A DNA stretch of 64,000 nucleotides from Parasedimentitalea marina (lineage in GTDB: Bacteria; Pseudomonadota; Alphaproteobacteria; Rhodobacterales; Rhodobacteraceae), in NCBI RefSeq assembly GCF_004006175.1, contig NZ_CP033219.1, forward strand, positions 806,001 through 870,000, in the 5' to 3' direction. Every line of letters starts with the position of its first letter. Position 1 is the stretch's first letter. A program made the translations under genes and the position numbers. The notes below the pieces were generated by a model that had not been told where the DNA came from, ran no database searches, and worked only from the letters and a program-made list of their open reading frames with translations. Below, piece after piece: positions 44,625 to 54,491 of this stretch.

Positions 44625-45141
44625 CCACAATTTTGAAGCGTCAGGGTGAGTATTTAAGAAAAAGATGAAGCCAGAGAGGCTCTCTCTTCCACAATTCACC
44701 TTTTTCTAAATACTCACGGCGCAACTTCTGCAGGGAAAATTAACACTCCAATAGAAATGTTGCGCGCGTAGCGCACGGCCTGGTTACGCAGGGTTTCGAT
44801 TCTCATGTCAGACTATCGACCAATCGCGATTTCCGCTGGGCCTGACACCCCCGGCACTTGGAACAGGGCCCGCTAGGATTGGGGCGCGCAGAGACAACGT
44901 TTAGCACGCGGGACTGATCTCCCGTCCACATCCGCTTTGGCGGTACCGCCTTCTCTACCATATTTTTGCCTTTGGAACGATGGGCATGACACTGCTGAGA
45001 TAAGCAACCAACAAGGCATGGCCTTGGGGGAAAAGATCTGTGTGGGGCGCAATTGTGGTGAACTCTGCAGAGATGCAGACCCTTATGTGCATGGCTTCAT
45101 TGCCTCTACCGCCGACGGTAAAACAGGCGTATGAGCGATGT
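44625..45141. other. Intergenic gap, about 515 bases
   Basis: No gene is seen apart from the long inverted repeat listed separately. Short open frames here lack ribosome-binding sites. Upstream in-frame starts for the permease gene extend into 45040. Confidence 0.45.
44646..44717 (+). terminator. Long inverted repeat after priA
   Basis: The left arm GTGAGTATTTAAGAAAAAG (44646-44664), continuing ATGAA, pairs with the right arm (44695-44717), TTCACCTTTTTCTAAATACT plus CAC, with about two mismatches. Its loop holds AGAGAGGCTCTCT. The left arm carries the same GAGTATTT...AAAAAGATGAA motif found after ruvB. It may act as a terminator or processing site. Confidence 0.55.
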
Positions 45142-46377
45142 ATGTTCAAACCAGTCTCCCTTACCGACTCCTCGCATCTGCCGTTCTGGCGGCGTCCTGT
45201 AACCCTGCTGTTCGTGATGTCGGGGGCGATGCCGATCGCCTTTTTCACGTGGTATGCCCTGCTGAATAATTTCGTGATTGAGGTCGCTGGATTTGAGGGT
45301 TCAGACATAGGTCTGCTGCACACGATCCGTGAAATTCCGGGATTTTTCGCCATCGGAGTGATTGCCATCATCCTGTTCGTGCGTGAGCAGGTTTTAGGCA
45401 TGGTGTCGCTGGTCCTGCTGGGGGTGGCGACCGCCTTTACAGCATGGTTTCCCAGTCTGACGGGAATCCTGACACTGACCTTCCTCAGCAGTCTTGGATT
45501 TCACTATTACGAGACGGTGAACCAGTCGTTGCAGTTGCAATGGCTGCCCAAGGACCGGGCGCCGCAAATTCTGGGCTGGTTGATGGGCATGGGGTCGGCG
45601 GTGACACTGGTGGTGTTTGTGCTGATCGTGCTGATGTGGGACACGCTGAATCTCAGCTATAATGTGGTGTTCATGGTGGCTGGTTTTGCCACCGCTGGGT
45701 TGGCGCTGTTTGCCATGTTTGCCTATCCACAGTTTGAATCCCCGACGCCGCAGAACAAAACCATGGTGCTGCGCAAACGCTATTGGCTGTATTACGCGCT
45801 GCAATTCATGGCCGGAGCACGGCGGCAGATCTTCATGGTTTTTGCCGGTTTCATGATGGTTGAGAGGTTTGGTTTTGATGTGCATGAGCTGACCGGTCTG
45901 TATCTGATCAATCTGGTGGTCAAAATGCTGGTCGCGCCGTTTTTGGGCAAAGCCATTGGGCATTTTGGCGAACGCCGCACGCTGATCTGGGAGTATGTCG
46001 GGCTGACCGTGGTGTTCATGGCCTATGGTGGCATCTATTGGTTTGGTTGGGGCGTGCTGTTTGCCTCGGTATTGTATGTGGTCGACAATATCTTGTTTGG
46101 ACTGGCACTAGCGCTAAAGACCTATTTCCAAAAGATCGCAGACCCAGCAGATATTGCACCGACGGCCGCAGTGGCCTTTACCATCAACCATATTGCGGCG
46201 GTGTTTTTGCCAGTGCTACTGGGATTGTTGTGGATGGTGTCGCCGACGGCAGTGTTTGGTCTGGCCTCGCTTATGGCGCTGACCTCACTGGGGCTGTCGC
46301 TATTGATACCACGTCACCCCGAGCCCGGAAATGAGACCGTGCTGAGCAAGCACCACATACCTGCACCTGCAGAGTAA
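45142..46377 (+). CDS. Major facilitator superfamily transporter
   Basis: A 411-residue inner-membrane protein from the ATG at 45142; upstream in-frame starts give a tail that is not membrane-like. Eleven or twelve helices are predicted. The loop GKAIGHFGERRTLIWEYVG, between the halves, fits the MFS-type cytoplasmic loop, and YETVNQSLQLQWLPKDRAP lies in the first half. The substrate is unknown. It stands alone between priA and prmA. Confidence 0.8.
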   Translation: MFKPVSLTDSSHLPFWRRPVTLLFVMSGAMPIAFFTWYALLNNFVIEVAGFEGSDIGLLHTIREIPGFFAIGVIAIILFVREQVLGMVSLVLLGVATAFTAWFPSLTGILTLTFLSSLGFHYYETVNQSLQLQWLPKDRAPQILGWLMGMGSAVTLVVFVLIVLMWDTLNLSYNVVFMVAGFATAGLALFAMFAYPQFESPTPQNKTMVLRKRYWLYYALQFMAGARRQIFMVFAGFMMVERFGFDVHELTGLYLINLVVKMLVAPFLGKAIGHFGERRTLIWEYVGLTVVFMAYGGIYWFGWGVLFASVLYVVDNILFGLALALKTYFQKIADPADIAPTAAVAFTINHIAAVFLPVLLGLLWMVSPTAVFGLASLMALTSLGLSLLIPRHPEPGNETVLSKHHIPAPAE

Positions 46378-46479
46378 GGCGACCTTGGGAGCCACGCCAT
46401 TTTGAAAGGCCATAGCCCTTTCTCTTGACCTATTGGCACAGCCAGCCTAGGCGCTTGTGATCAGTTTCAGGAGTTCGTG

Positions 46480-47352
46480 ATGCCCACTTTTACCGCCCTT
46501 ACCACCCTGTCCGGAAAAGCCGCCGCCGAGGCGCTGGGCGAGGCGATGGAGAGCCTGATGCCGGAACCCACGGGTGTTGGCATCCTCGACCTCGAAGACG
46601 ACTCCGGTCTGTGGGAGGTCGGTGGCTATTTCACCGAGGCCCCGGATGAGGCCGGTCTGGCGCTGCTGGCAACCCTGCATGGCGCGCGTGCCTTTGCGGT
46701 GTCGGAACTGCCGGACACCGATTGGGTGGCGCATGTGCGGCGTGAACTGGCGCCGGTCAACGCGGGCCGGTTCTTTGTCTATGGCAGCCATGACGCTGAC
46801 AAATTGCCCGGCGACAAGATCCCACTGCTGATCGAGGCGGCGATGGCCTTTGGCACCGGCCACCACGGCACCACGCTGGGCTGTTTGCGTGCCCTGGATC
46901 ACTTGATCACCGAGGGATTTGAGGCCGCTAAAGTTGCCGATATCGGTTGCGGCACGGCGGTGCTGGCGATGGCAGCGGCGCGGGTCTGGGATGGCGAAAT
47001 TCTGGCCAGCGATATTGATCAGGTCGCGGTTGACGTCGCCGAAGCGAACCTGGCCGCCAACGGCATGGCCGGGCGGGTCGGCTGTGTCGAGGCCGCCGGT
47101 TTTGACCATGCCGATCTGCTCGCCGCAGCACCCTATGATCTGATCTTTGCCAATATCCTGAAAGGCCCACTGGTGGCCTTGGCACCTGAGATGGCCACAC
47201 ACCTGCGCCCCGGAGGCTATGCGATTCTGTCCGGGATCCTCAATGAACAAGCCGAAAATGTGTCAGAGGTTTATGCACGAAATGGCATCAATCAGGTCCG
47301 CCGGGATGAGATTGGTGACTGGAGCACGTTATTGTTGCAGCGTCAGGGCTGA
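46480..47352 (+). CDS. prmA: Ribosomal protein L11 methyltransferase
   Basis: A 290-residue protein from the ATG at 46480, seven bases after AGGAG; a GTG one codon earlier is also in frame. SAM-binding motif I is VADIGCGTAVLAMAAA, followed by ILASDIDQVAVDVAEAN, and the catalytic-region signature is LIFANILKGPLVALAPEM. AFGTGHHGTTLGCL is diagnostic of PrmA. It trimethylates L11 lysines and its N-terminus. Confidence 0.95.
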   Translation: MPTFTALTTLSGKAAAEALGEAMESLMPEPTGVGILDLEDDSGLWEVGGYFTEAPDEAGLALLATLHGARAFAVSELPDTDWVAHVRRELAPVNAGRFFVYGSHDADKLPGDKIPLLIEAAMAFGTGHHGTTLGCLRALDHLITEGFEAAKVADIGCGTAVLAMAAARVWDGEILASDIDQVAVDVAEANLAANGMAGRVGCVEAAGFDHADLLAAAPYDLIFANILKGPLVALAPEMATHLRPGGYAILSGILNEQAENVSEVYARNGINQVRRDEIGDWSTLLLQRQG

Positions 47353-47454
47353 TTAGGACGCATTTGTAACGCATTTTAACGAGCCGCCTCACAATAGCCA
47401 CATTTCCGACGCATGATGCCCTATCCGCTGGTGGGGGCCAGTTCGGGGTCTGCC

Positions 47455-47802
47455 ATGAGTAATGAACATCAGCAGTTTTTGTCGCGTGTGCGCCATCTTG
47501 AGCGCAAGCACGGTGCCATGAATAACGGCTATTCGGCGCAAATGCGGTCGGATGGCTTGATTGTCGTTGAGCCAAAGAGACGAATTGAATCGCGTATTTC
47601 TGCTCGGTCGATCTTCCTGTTTCTTGCAGCTTTCCTCCTTTTCAAGGGTTTCCTGATCGCTTCGATCGGTGTGGATGGCTATCAGGACAGAGTGTCCAAG
47701 TTGCAGGCCGGATCCATGTTGGAGCAAGGCGGGGCCTTGATCATGATTGCAGATCCGCTGTCGCTGGGGATTGCCAGGAAAATCGGACCTATTCTGCGCT
47801 AA
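47455..47802 (+). CDS. Hypothetical single-pass membrane protein
   Basis: A 115-residue protein from the ATG at 47455 (alternatives at 47413 and 47416). A hydrophilic N-terminal half (MSNEHQQFLSRVRHLERKHG) is followed by one membrane helix at about 52-72 (ARSIFLFLAAFLLFKGFLIA) and a short periplasmic part. I believe similar small proteins occur in Rhodobacterales, but I know no function. Confidence 0.6.
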   Translation: MSNEHQQFLSRVRHLERKHGAMNNGYSAQMRSDGLIVVEPKRRIESRISARSIFLFLAAFLLFKGFLIASIGVDGYQDRVSKLQAGSMLEQGGALIMIADPLSLGIARKIGPILR

Positions 47803-47906
47803 AGGCAGTCGCTTAGCCTGATGGCGCCGGTCTTTGAAATTTGACGGCAGCCTAGGTTTGTAGTGCGGTTTGACTGCCCAACATGCATTTGGTCTTTGAG
47901 ATCAAA

Positions 47907-47941
47907 AAAAACGCCGCATCCCGAAAGGGTGCGGCGTTTGA
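47907..47941 (-). terminator. Rho-independent terminator after the DUF1127 gene
   Basis: On the minus strand AACGCCGCACCC pairs with GGGATGCGGCGTT around TTTC and is followed by a run of T (at least seven), a textbook terminator about 40 bases past the stop at 47983. Confidence 0.92.
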
Positions 47942-47982
47942 AGTTTCTGCCCCGAGGGAGGAGGCGAAGCAGAAAATTCTAA

Positions 47983-48198
47983 TTACAGATTTTTGCCAGT
48001 CGCGATGACTTCGATGTCGCCGCGGCACAGGCCGATATCGGACAGCTCACGATCAGAAAGCGTCGACAGGGAATTGCGGGTGACGCGGGCGTCATTCCAC
48101 TGCGAGATACCTGCCGCAGTTGCGGCGATAATCGCGCCGATACGGCCGGTCAGGCCAGTTGCGCCATAGGTGGTGCGGGTGGTGTCAAAAGCAGCCAT
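47983..48198 (-). CDS. DUF1127 (YjiS-like) small protein
   Basis: A 71-residue protein. The last 40 residues hold the DUF1127 motif, LSTLSDRELSDIGLCRGDIE, as in YjiS. Small DUF1127 proteins are abundant in alphaproteobacteria, and some bind RNA and link phosphate and carbon metabolism; a role here is not shown. Its own promoter and strong terminator mark it as a single-gene unit. Confidence 0.88.
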   Translation of the reverse strand: MAAFDTTRTTYGATGLTGRIGAIIAATAAGISQWNDARVTRNSLSTLSDRELSDIGLCRGDIEVIATGKNL

Positions 48199-48520
48199 AT
48201 CTTTGTCCTTTGATTGAAGTTGCTGATTGTCGTTGTTCAGATGATCGGCATTTAGGGATGAGATCTGGATTGAGCAAGATGGAAAATTGCAACTGTCCTA
48301 TGCGGAAAATGCATAGCTACTGACTATATAAACAAGGCCTATGGGCCACCTGCGACAGGCTGTCCTGAAATGTCGGTTTCAGTCTCAGAAACGGTCGTTT
48401 CCAGTCCACATTCCGGTCATTTTGACAATGGGTGTTAACGGAAAGGGTTTGGACATGTTCGCGGTTTGTGCTAATCGAAAAGAAAATAATTTTAGTCATT
48501 GGGCAAGGGCCGGTCGAAAC

Positions 48521-49018
48521 ATGCGGATTTTGGGGATTGATCCGGGGTTGCGGAACCTTGGTTGGGGTGTGATCGAATCACATGGTTCAAAACTGAGCCA
48601 CGTTGCCAACGGAGTTTGCCACTCGGATGGGGACGATCTTGGCGAACGGCTGCTGTCCCTGCACAACCAGGTCACCGAAGTGATCGAAGCCCACGCACCA
48701 GATCAGGCGGCGATTGAGCAGACCTTTGTGAATAAGGATGGCGCCGGGACGTTGAAACTGGGGCAGGCGCGCGGAGTGGCCCTGCTGACTTTGGCCAAGG
48801 CCGGATTGGCAGTGGGAGAGTATGCGCCGAACCGGGTCAAGAAAACGGTTGTTGGGGTTGGCCATGCTGACAAGACACAGGTGATGCATATGGTGAAGCT
48901 GCAATTGCCCGGCTGTAACCCAGAAAACGCGGATGCGGCGGATGCTTTGGCGATTGCAATCTGCCATGCGTTCTATCGCGGCACAGCGGACCGGCAACTG
49001 CGCGAGGTGCGGGTATGA
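48521..49018 (+). CDS. ruvC: Holliday junction resolvase RuvC
   Basis: A 165-residue nuclease from the ATG at 48521 ([19 protein letters not shown]); the open frame upstream to 48341 is unrelated. Catalytic acids: Asp7 (GIDPG), Glu in [10 protein letters not shown], and the pair in [14 protein letters not shown]. It cuts Holliday junctions within RuvABC. Its stop overlaps ruvA (ATGA). Confidence 0.96.
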   Translation: MRILGIDPGLRNLGWGVIESHGSKLSHVANGVCHSDGDDLGERLLSLHNQVTEVIEAHAPDQAAIEQTFVNKDGAGTLKLGQARGVALLTLAKAGLAVGEYAPNRVKKTVVGVGHADKTQVMHMVKLQLPGCNPENADAADALAIAICHAFYRGTADRQLREVRV

Positions 49019-49698
49019 TTGGCAAGCTGACCGGGCGGCTGGACTACCGCGCCGAGGATCACGTGCTGATCGATGTGCGCGGCGTTGGCTATATTGTCTA
49101 TTGTTCCAGTCGCACCATGATGGCGCTACCCGGTGTGGGCGAGGCGGTATCACTCTATACCGCGATGCTGGTGCGCGAGGATCTGCTGCAATTGTTCGGC
49201 TTTACCACATTGGTGGAAAAGGAATGGCACCGGTTGCTGACCTCGGTGCAGGGGGTTGGTGCTAAGGCGTCGATGGCGATCCTGGGCACATTGGGACCTG
49301 ATGCAGTTGGTCGTGCAATTGCCTTGGGCGATTGGGCCAGTGTTAAAGCGGCTAAGGGCATTGGCCCCAAGACTGCGCAACGTATTGTTCTTGATCTGAA
49401 GGACAAGGCGCCAAGTGTGATGGCGATGGGCGGCACCATATCTGAGGCCATGGAGGGACCGGATCTGGAGGTGGTTGAAAGTAGTGAAGCTGCTCCCAAA
49501 CCAAAGCCCAAAAAGAAAACCAGTAAGCCCAATACGGACGCCGCAGCACAAGCTGGCGCATTGTCGGCCCTGTCCAATCTCGGCTACAGCCCGAGTGACG
49601 CGGCGGCGGCCGTAGCCAAAGCGGCCGGGAACGAGGCTGGTCTGGGTGAAGCCGGTTTGATCAGGGCTGCGCTGAAACTGTTGGCGCCAAAGGGGTAG
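49015..49698 (+). CDS. ruvA: Holliday junction helicase subunit RuvA
   Basis: A 227-residue protein. The OB-fold N-terminus ([20 protein letters not shown]) is followed by two helix-hairpin-helix motifs ([14 protein letters not shown] and [20 protein letters not shown]) and, after a Lys-rich linker, domain III ([19 protein letters not shown]) that contacts RuvB. Confidence 0.96.
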   Translation: MIGKLTGRLDYRAEDHVLIDVRGVGYIVYCSSRTMMALPGVGEAVSLYTAMLVREDLLQLFGFTTLVEKEWHRLLTSVQGVGAKASMAILGTLGPDAVGRAIALGDWASVKAAKGIGPKTAQRIVLDLKDKAPSVMAMGGTISEAMEGPDLEVVESSEAAPKPKPKKKTSKPNTDAAAQAGALSALSNLGYSPSDAAAAVAKAAGNEAGLGEAGLIRAALKLLAPKG

Positions 49699-49801
49699 CG
49701 GATGCGAGTGCACGTACATCTGGGTCTTGTCCGGCCGATAGATCGGACAGTGCCTGACCTGAGTGAAAATCAACCGACTGCCTACAAGAGCAAGCTTCGC
49801 C

Positions 49802-50821
49802 ATGATTGATGCCGACCCAGACCTGCGCCCCGAACAGCGGCCCGAGGACAACGACCGCGCCTTGCGGCCACAGGGATTGACTGAATTCATCGGTCAGGCC
49901 GAAGCCCGCGCCAACCTGAAGGTGTTTATTCAGTCCGCCAAACAGCGGGACGAGGCGATGGATCACACGCTGTTTCACGGCCCTCCGGGACTTGGGAAAA
50001 CCACGCTGGCGCAAATTATCGCGCGCGAGTTGGGGGTGAATTTTCGCATGACCAGCGGGCCGGTTCTGGCCAAGGCGGGAGATCTGGCAGCCATCCTGAC
50101 CAATCTGGAAGCGCGCGATGTGTTGTTCATCGACGAGATCCACCGGTTGAACCCGGTCGTTGAGGAAATATTGTATCCGGCGCTGGAAGATTTCGAGTTG
50201 GATCTGGTGATCGGCGAGGGGCCGGCAGCGCGTACGGTACGGATCGAGTTGCAGCCCTTTACGCTGGTGGGGGCCACTACACGCATGGGGCTGCTGACCA
50301 CACCACTGCGCGATCGTTTTGGTATTCCAACACGGTTGCAGTTTTACACGGTGGACGAACTGCATGAGATTGTCAGCCGAAATGCGCGCAAATTGGGAGT
50401 GCCTGCGGATGATCAGGGGGCTCGCGAAATTGCCCGCCGTGCCCGTGGAACACCTCGGATTGCCGGCCGGCTATTACGCCGGGTTGTGGATTTTGCCGTG
50501 GTCGAAGGTGACGGGACAATTACCCGCGCATTGGCAGATAGTTCGCTGACCCGGCTGGGAGTGGACCATCTGGGGCTCGATGGGGCGGACCGACGGTACC
50601 TGAAGTTGATTGCCGAGAACTATGGTGGTGGCCCGGTTGGGATTGAAACCCTGTCAGCGGCGCTGTCGGAAAGCCGCGATTCGTTAGAGGACGTGATCGA
50701 GCCCTATTTGCTGCAGCAGGGGCTGATCCAGCGTACGCCGCGTGGGCGGATGTTGGCGCAAAAAGCCTGGACCCATTTGGGGCTGGATGCGCCCAGAACC
50801 GCCGACGATCTGTTTTCCTGA
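49802..50821 (+). CDS. ruvB: Holliday junction helicase motor RuvB
   Basis: A 339-residue AAA+ motor from the ATG at 49802. Walker [10 protein letters not shown], Walker [11 protein letters not shown], sensor 1 in [10 protein letters not shown], arginine finger in PLRDRFGI, and C-terminal winged helix with [13 protein letters not shown]. It drives branch migration with RuvA. It follows ruvA after about 100 bases. Confidence 0.97.
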   Translation: MIDADPDLRPEQRPEDNDRALRPQGLTEFIGQAEARANLKVFIQSAKQRDEAMDHTLFHGPPGLGKTTLAQIIARELGVNFRMTSGPVLAKAGDLAAILTNLEARDVLFIDEIHRLNPVVEEILYPALEDFELDLVIGEGPAARTVRIELQPFTLVGATTRMGLLTTPLRDRFGIPTRLQFYTVDELHEIVSRNARKLGVPADDQGAREIARRARGTPRIAGRLLRRVVDFAVVEGDGTITRALADSSLTRLGVDHLGLDGADRRYLKLIAENYGGGPVGIETLSAALSESRDSLEDVIEPYLLQQGLIQRTPRGRMLAQKAWTHLGLDAPRTADDLFS

Positions 50822-50830
50822 ACATTTGGG

Positions 50831-50863
50831 AGCCTCCGGCGGGAGTATTTTGAAAAAGATGAA
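50831..50863 (+). repeat. Rhodobacterales-type intergenic motif after ruvB
   Basis: GCCTCCGGCGGGAGTATTTT followed by GAAAAAGATGAA, ten bases after the ruvB stop. GCCTCCGGCGGG can form a very small hairpin. A related copy forms the left arm of the inverted repeat after priA. Confidence 0.55.
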
Positions 50864-50917
50864 AACGTCAGGCCTTGTGAGGTTCAGGCCCAGGCGGCAT
50901 AGAGCCGGTAGTTTGGA

Positions 50918-51556
50918 ATGAGGATGCCTAAGATGACGCCGAAACAAATCGAACAGCTTTTTACCCGAAACGATGGGTCTTATGCCTTTGCGCGTTGGGG
51001 GCGACCGATTGTTCCAGTGGTGTTTGGGGTAGAGGAAGAGACCCTGAAAGTGGTCAAGGGTGCGGTAGAGGCGGTTGCGACGCTGGCTGGGGCACAGATG
51101 GACGAGCTGGATGGTGAATTGGGCGCCAACCTGATGTTCTTTTTTTTTAAGGACTGGGATGAGCTGTTGGCGGTTCCGGATTTGGGTCGGTTGATCCCAG
51201 ACTTGGAGTCTTTGGTAGAGCGATTGAAGGCGGCGGATGCCAGCCAGTACAGGGCGTTCCGCTTTGATGATGTCGCAGCGATTCAGGCCGCCTTTGTGTT
51301 CCTGCGGATGTCCGGTGACATGGTGGATATCCCGGCTGAAACACTGGCATTGACCCAGTCGGTGCAGGTGATGTTGATGTGGGGCGACCGCGCTTTTTCC
51401 GAGGTGTCTCCTCTGGCGGTGCTACCAGAGACCGGCGCGACCATCTTGCGGCCTGAAATTGCCGGGGTGATTGCGGCAGCTTATGATCGGATGATGCCGC
51501 CCTCGGCGGATGACAAGTCTCATGCGCTGCGGCTGTTTGCGCGGTTGCAGGGATAA
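50918..51556 (+). CDS. Conserved hypothetical protein
   Basis: A 212-residue soluble protein. Notable stretches are KQIEQLFTRNDGSYAFARWG at 9-28, PIVPVVFGVEEETLKVVKGA and QSVQVMLMWGDRAFSEVSPL. No signal peptide, helix or catalytic motif is seen. I do not recognise the family by name; alternating alpha/beta composition suggests a compact fold. It lies between ruvB and the tol operon, with two AT-rich hairpins after it. A start at 50933 (second Met) is possible. Confidence 0.65.
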   Translation: MRMPKMTPKQIEQLFTRNDGSYAFARWGRPIVPVVFGVEEETLKVVKGAVEAVATLAGAQMDELDGELGANLMFFFFKDWDELLAVPDLGRLIPDLESLVERLKAADASQYRAFRFDDVAAIQAAFVFLRMSGDMVDIPAETLALTQSVQVMLMWGDRAFSEVSPLAVLPETGATILRPEIAGVIAAAYDRMMPPSADDKSHALRLFARLQG

Positions 51557-51576
51557 GTTCCGCAGCGTTGGGCCGC

Positions 51577-51620
51577 AGAAAATTATGAATTTTCTGGACA
51601 AAATTCTTCTAAGAATTTTT
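51577..51620 (+). terminator. Two AT-rich hairpins before the tol operon
   Basis: AGAAAATT-ATG-AATTTTCT at 51577-51595 and AAAATTCTT-CT-AAGAATTTT at 51600-51619 are perfect inverted repeats, the second followed by TT. They separate the upstream gene from ybgC and probably form a terminator pair. Confidence 0.6.
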
Positions 51621-51648
51621 TGTGAGCTCGTTCAGGTGAGGCATTAGA

Positions 51649-52041
51649 GTGAGGCTGTGGATGCACAGATTTCCAATCCGGGTATATTATGAAGACACTG
51701 ACATGGGCGGCGTGGTGTATTATGCCAACTATCTGCGGTACATAGAACGCGCACGCAGCGATTGGGTGCGCAAACTGGGCAACGATCAGAACGCCATGCG
51801 CGAGGCGGGGCTGATCTGGGTGGTGCAGCGTGTCGAGGCGGACTATCGCGTTCCGGCGCGGTTCGATGATGAGTTGTTGATCGAGACCGAAGTGCTGAAA
51901 GTTAGTCCGGCGCGGCTGATCATGGGCCAGCGGGTGATGCGCGATAAGGTCGAGTTGTTTCGGGCTAAGGTCACTGTTGCCTGTGTCACGGCCGAAGGAA
52001 AACCGCAGCGGCTTCCGGCAGAGATCCGCGCATTATCGTAA
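51649..52041 (+). CDS. ybgC: Tol-Pal-associated acyl-CoA thioesterase YbgC
   Basis: A 130-residue hotdog-fold thioesterase beginning at GTG (an ATG four codons in is possible). YYEDTDMGGVVYYANYLR holds the catalytic Asp of the 4-hydroxybenzoyl-CoA thioesterase class. The usual first gene of tol-pal, thought to act on acyl-CoA or phospholipid metabolism at the inner membrane. Confidence 0.93.
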   Translation: MRLWMHRFPIRVYYEDTDMGGVVYYANYLRYIERARSDWVRKLGNDQNAMREAGLIWVVQRVEADYRVPARFDDELLIETEVLKVSPARLIMGQRVMRDKVELFRAKVTVACVTAEGKPQRLPAEIRALS

Positions 52042-52145
52042 GATTTTGACCGTAACGCCTGTTTGATTGGATTTTACCGCGCATCTAGGTTAAATTGCGT
52101 CCAGATAAGGTCAGAAAACTGGCCACAAATATAGCGAGCAGGCTA

Positions 52146-52841
52146 ATGGAAGCAGAAACTCTGGCGTTGGCGCAGGAGATTGATTTCTCCATGTGGGGAC
52201 TTTTCGCGCGGGCTACTCTCACCGTGAAACTGGTGATGATGATGCTTGTGGGGGCCTCTATTTGGTCTTGGGCCATCATTATACAAAAACATATCTCTTA
52301 TCGGTTGGCACGCGGTGGCGCGGATAAGTTTGACCAGGCGTTCTGGTCGGGCGAGCCGTTGGATGTGCTGTTTGAACAGATCGGCACCCAGCCCGAGGAA
52401 TCCTCGGAGAAGATATTTGTATCCGGCATGACCGAATGGCGGCGCAGTCATCGCAGTGATGGCGGCTTGATCGCGGGAGCGCAGGCGCGGATTGACCGGT
52501 CCATGGACGTGGCCATCGCCAAAGAGGCCGAGGCCCTACAAAAGGGGCTGCCGGTGCTGGCAACGGTGGGGTCCACGGCGCCGTTTGTGGGCCTGTTCGG
52601 CACCGTTTGGGGCATCATGACTGCCTTCATCGAGATTGCAGAACAACAAAACAGCAACCTGGCTGTTGTGGCGCCGGGGATTGCCGAGGCGCTGATGGCC
52701 ACGGGTCTGGGTCTGCTGGCGGCGGTTCCGGCGGTGATTTTCTATAACAAGCTCAGTGCGGACAGTGACCGGATCATCGGCGGCTACGAGGCTTTTGCCG
52801 ATGAATTCGCAACGATCCTTAGCCGCCAGCTGGACTCCTGA
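52146..52841 (+). CDS. tolQ: Tol-Pal system protein TolQ
   Basis: A 231-residue inner-membrane protein from the ATG at 52146, matching the family length; upstream in-frame starts are not needed. Three helices: about 25-45, 140-160 and 170-195, with the conserved LPVLATVGSTAPFVGLFGTV and GLLAAVPAVIFYNKLSA. With TolR it forms the proton channel that energises TolA. Confidence 0.95.
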   Translation: MEAETLALAQEIDFSMWGLFARATLTVKLVMMMLVGASIWSWAIIIQKHISYRLARGGADKFDQAFWSGEPLDVLFEQIGTQPEESSEKIFVSGMTEWRRSHRSDGGLIAGAQARIDRSMDVAIAKEAEALQKGLPVLATVGSTAPFVGLFGTVWGIMTAFIEIAEQQNSNLAVVAPGIAEALMATGLGLLAAVPAVIFYNKLSADSDRIIGGYEAFADEFATILSRQLDS

Positions 52842-52844
52842 ACG

Positions 52845-53327
52845 ATGGGGGCCGCAGTACAACAATCCTCGGATGGCGGACGCCGCCGGGGACGTCGGCG
52901 GGGTCGTTCGCGGCCCATGGCTGAAATCAATGTGACACCCTTTGTCGATGTCATGCTGGTGTTGCTGATCATCTTCATGGTGGCAGCCCCTCTGATGACA
53001 GTTGGTGTCCCGGTTGAGCTGCCCAAAACGGCGGCCAGTGCCTTGCCGGGGGATCAGGACGAGCCACTGACAGTGACCCTGACGCTGTCGGGCGAAGTGC
53101 AGATCATGACCACCCCGGTGACCCCAAGCGAGCTGGTGGGAAAACTGCGGGCGATTGCGGCAGAGCGCACCTCTGACCGGGTGTTTTTACGCGCGGACGG
53201 CGGGCTGCCTTATGAACAGGTGATGAAAGTCATGGGCGCACTGAATGCTGGTGGGTTTTCGAACGTCGGGCTGGTCACAGACATTGGCGGGCCTGCGCTG
53301 GAAGATCCGGCTGCGGCCGGGCAATAG
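52845..53327 (+). CDS. tolR: Tol-Pal system protein TolR
   Basis: A 160-residue ExbD-family protein. A basic N-terminus (RRRGRRRGRSRPM), then the helix VTPFVDVMLVLLIIFMVA with the proton-carrying Asp, then a periplasmic domain ending VMKVMGALNAGGFSNVGLVT. It starts three bases after tolQ. Confidence 0.95.
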   Translation: MGAAVQQSSDGGRRRGRRRGRSRPMAEINVTPFVDVMLVLLIIFMVAAPLMTVGVPVELPKTAASALPGDQDEPLTVTLTLSGEVQIMTTPVTPSELVGKLRAIAAERTSDRVFLRADGGLPYEQVMKVMGALNAGGFSNVGLVTDIGGPALEDPAAAGQ

Positions 53328-53339
53328 CGGAGCGGCAGA

Positions 53340-54491
53340 TTGCAAACCGGGACCAAAATATCTCTGACGGCGCATGTCGGGCTGATGGGGTGGGTGGTGT
53401 TTGGCGCCTGGTTCCCGTCCGAGCCGCTGCCGTTTCAGGTGCAAGAGGTCACCATGATCAGCACGGCGGAATTCGCGCTGTTGAACCAGCAGCATACCGC
53501 CCCGATCATTGCAGAAGAACCAGCTGTTTTACCTGTCCCGCAAGACGACACGCCGGTGCCCGAGGTGGCTCCGGTGAGTGACGTCGAGCCCGAGGCGGTC
53601 GTGCCGGAGCCCATCGCTCCCCCAGCGCCAGATCCCGAAGTGGCCGAGCGGCCCGAGCCAGAACCCGCGCCCCTGCCGATCGCTCCTGCGCCGGTCGTTC
53701 CATCGCTGCCCGATATCGCACCCGAATTGCCGCAAACGGCTGAGCCTCAAGTGGCGCAACCTGCGGACCGGGTGGCCCCGGTTCCAATTGCGCCGCCCGC
53801 CCCGGATACAGCAGTGGACGAGGTGGTCCAGCCCGAAGTCGCCCCCGACGAAGGCTCGGAGACCCAACAAGAGGTGCAAGAGGCGACCGCGCCCGAGGCC
53901 GCCAATGACCGTATCGTGACGGAAGCTGAAGAGCAGGACGAGCAGGCCAGCGCTGCGCCCACGCTGTCGCTGCGGCCTAAGACACGGCCACGTCGCCCGA
54001 CACCGCCCGAGGCTCCAGTTGAAACTGCAGCAGCGGATGCGCCGGAAAATCAGCCAGAAGATCAGCCGGCAGACCAGCCCGTCGAAGAGCCAAGTGACGC
54101 CGTGGCGGATGCGGTTGCTGAGGCCATTGCCGGCGGTGCAGATGTGATCACGCCCGAGCCTTCGGGACCGCCTTTGACCTCGGGTGAAAAGGATGCACTG
54201 CGTATTTCGGTGTCCAATTGCTGGAATGTGGGCTCGCTTTCGACCGATGCGCTGGGGACCACCGTCGTTGTGGGCGTATCGTTAAGTCAGGATGGTAAGC
54301 CGGACGTTGGCTCCATCCGGATGCTGTCCAGCACTGGCGGGTCTAGCACGGCGGCAAAACAAGCGTTCGAGGCAGCGCGGCGGGCGATTATCCGCTGCGG
54401 GGCAAAGGGGTTCCAACTTCCCCCTGAAAAATATGGCCAATGGCGTGATATTGAGATGACATTCAATCCTGAAAGGATGCGGATCAAATGA
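53340..54491 (+). CDS. tolA: Tol-Pal system protein TolA
   Basis: A 383-residue protein with a TTG start. N-terminal membrane helix at 9-25; a long Pro/Ala/Glu/Val-rich central region (about 55-285) that would span the periplasm; C-terminal TolA/TonB-like domain (about 290-383) with [20 protein letters not shown] and a pair of Cys. The middle is Pro-rich rather than the helical Ala/Lys repeat of E. coli, usual for alphaproteobacteria. It overlaps tolB (ATGA). Confidence 0.9.
   Translation: MQTGTKISLTAHVGLMGWVVFGAWFPSEPLPFQVQEVTMISTAEFALLNQQHTAPIIAEEPAVLPVPQDDTPVPEVAPVSDVEPEAVVPEPIAPPAPDPEVAERPEPEPAPLPIAPAPVVPSLPDIAPELPQTAEPQVAQPADRVAPVPIAPPAPDTAVDEVVQPEVAPDEGSETQQEVQEATAPEAANDRIVTEAEEQDEQASAAPTLSLRPKTRPRRPTPPEAPVETAAADAPENQPEDQPADQPVEEPSDAVADAVAEAIAGGADVITPEPSGPPLTSGEKDALRISVSNCWNVGSLSTDALGTTVVVGVSLSQDGKPDVGSIRMLSSTGGSSTAAKQAFEAARRAIIRCGAKGFQLPPEKYGQWRDIEMTFNPERMRIK

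Noticed and set aside
48341..48520. Longer N-terminus for RuvC
   Set aside because: RuvC begins at MRILGIDPG, and the extra 60 codons have no similarity to the family.
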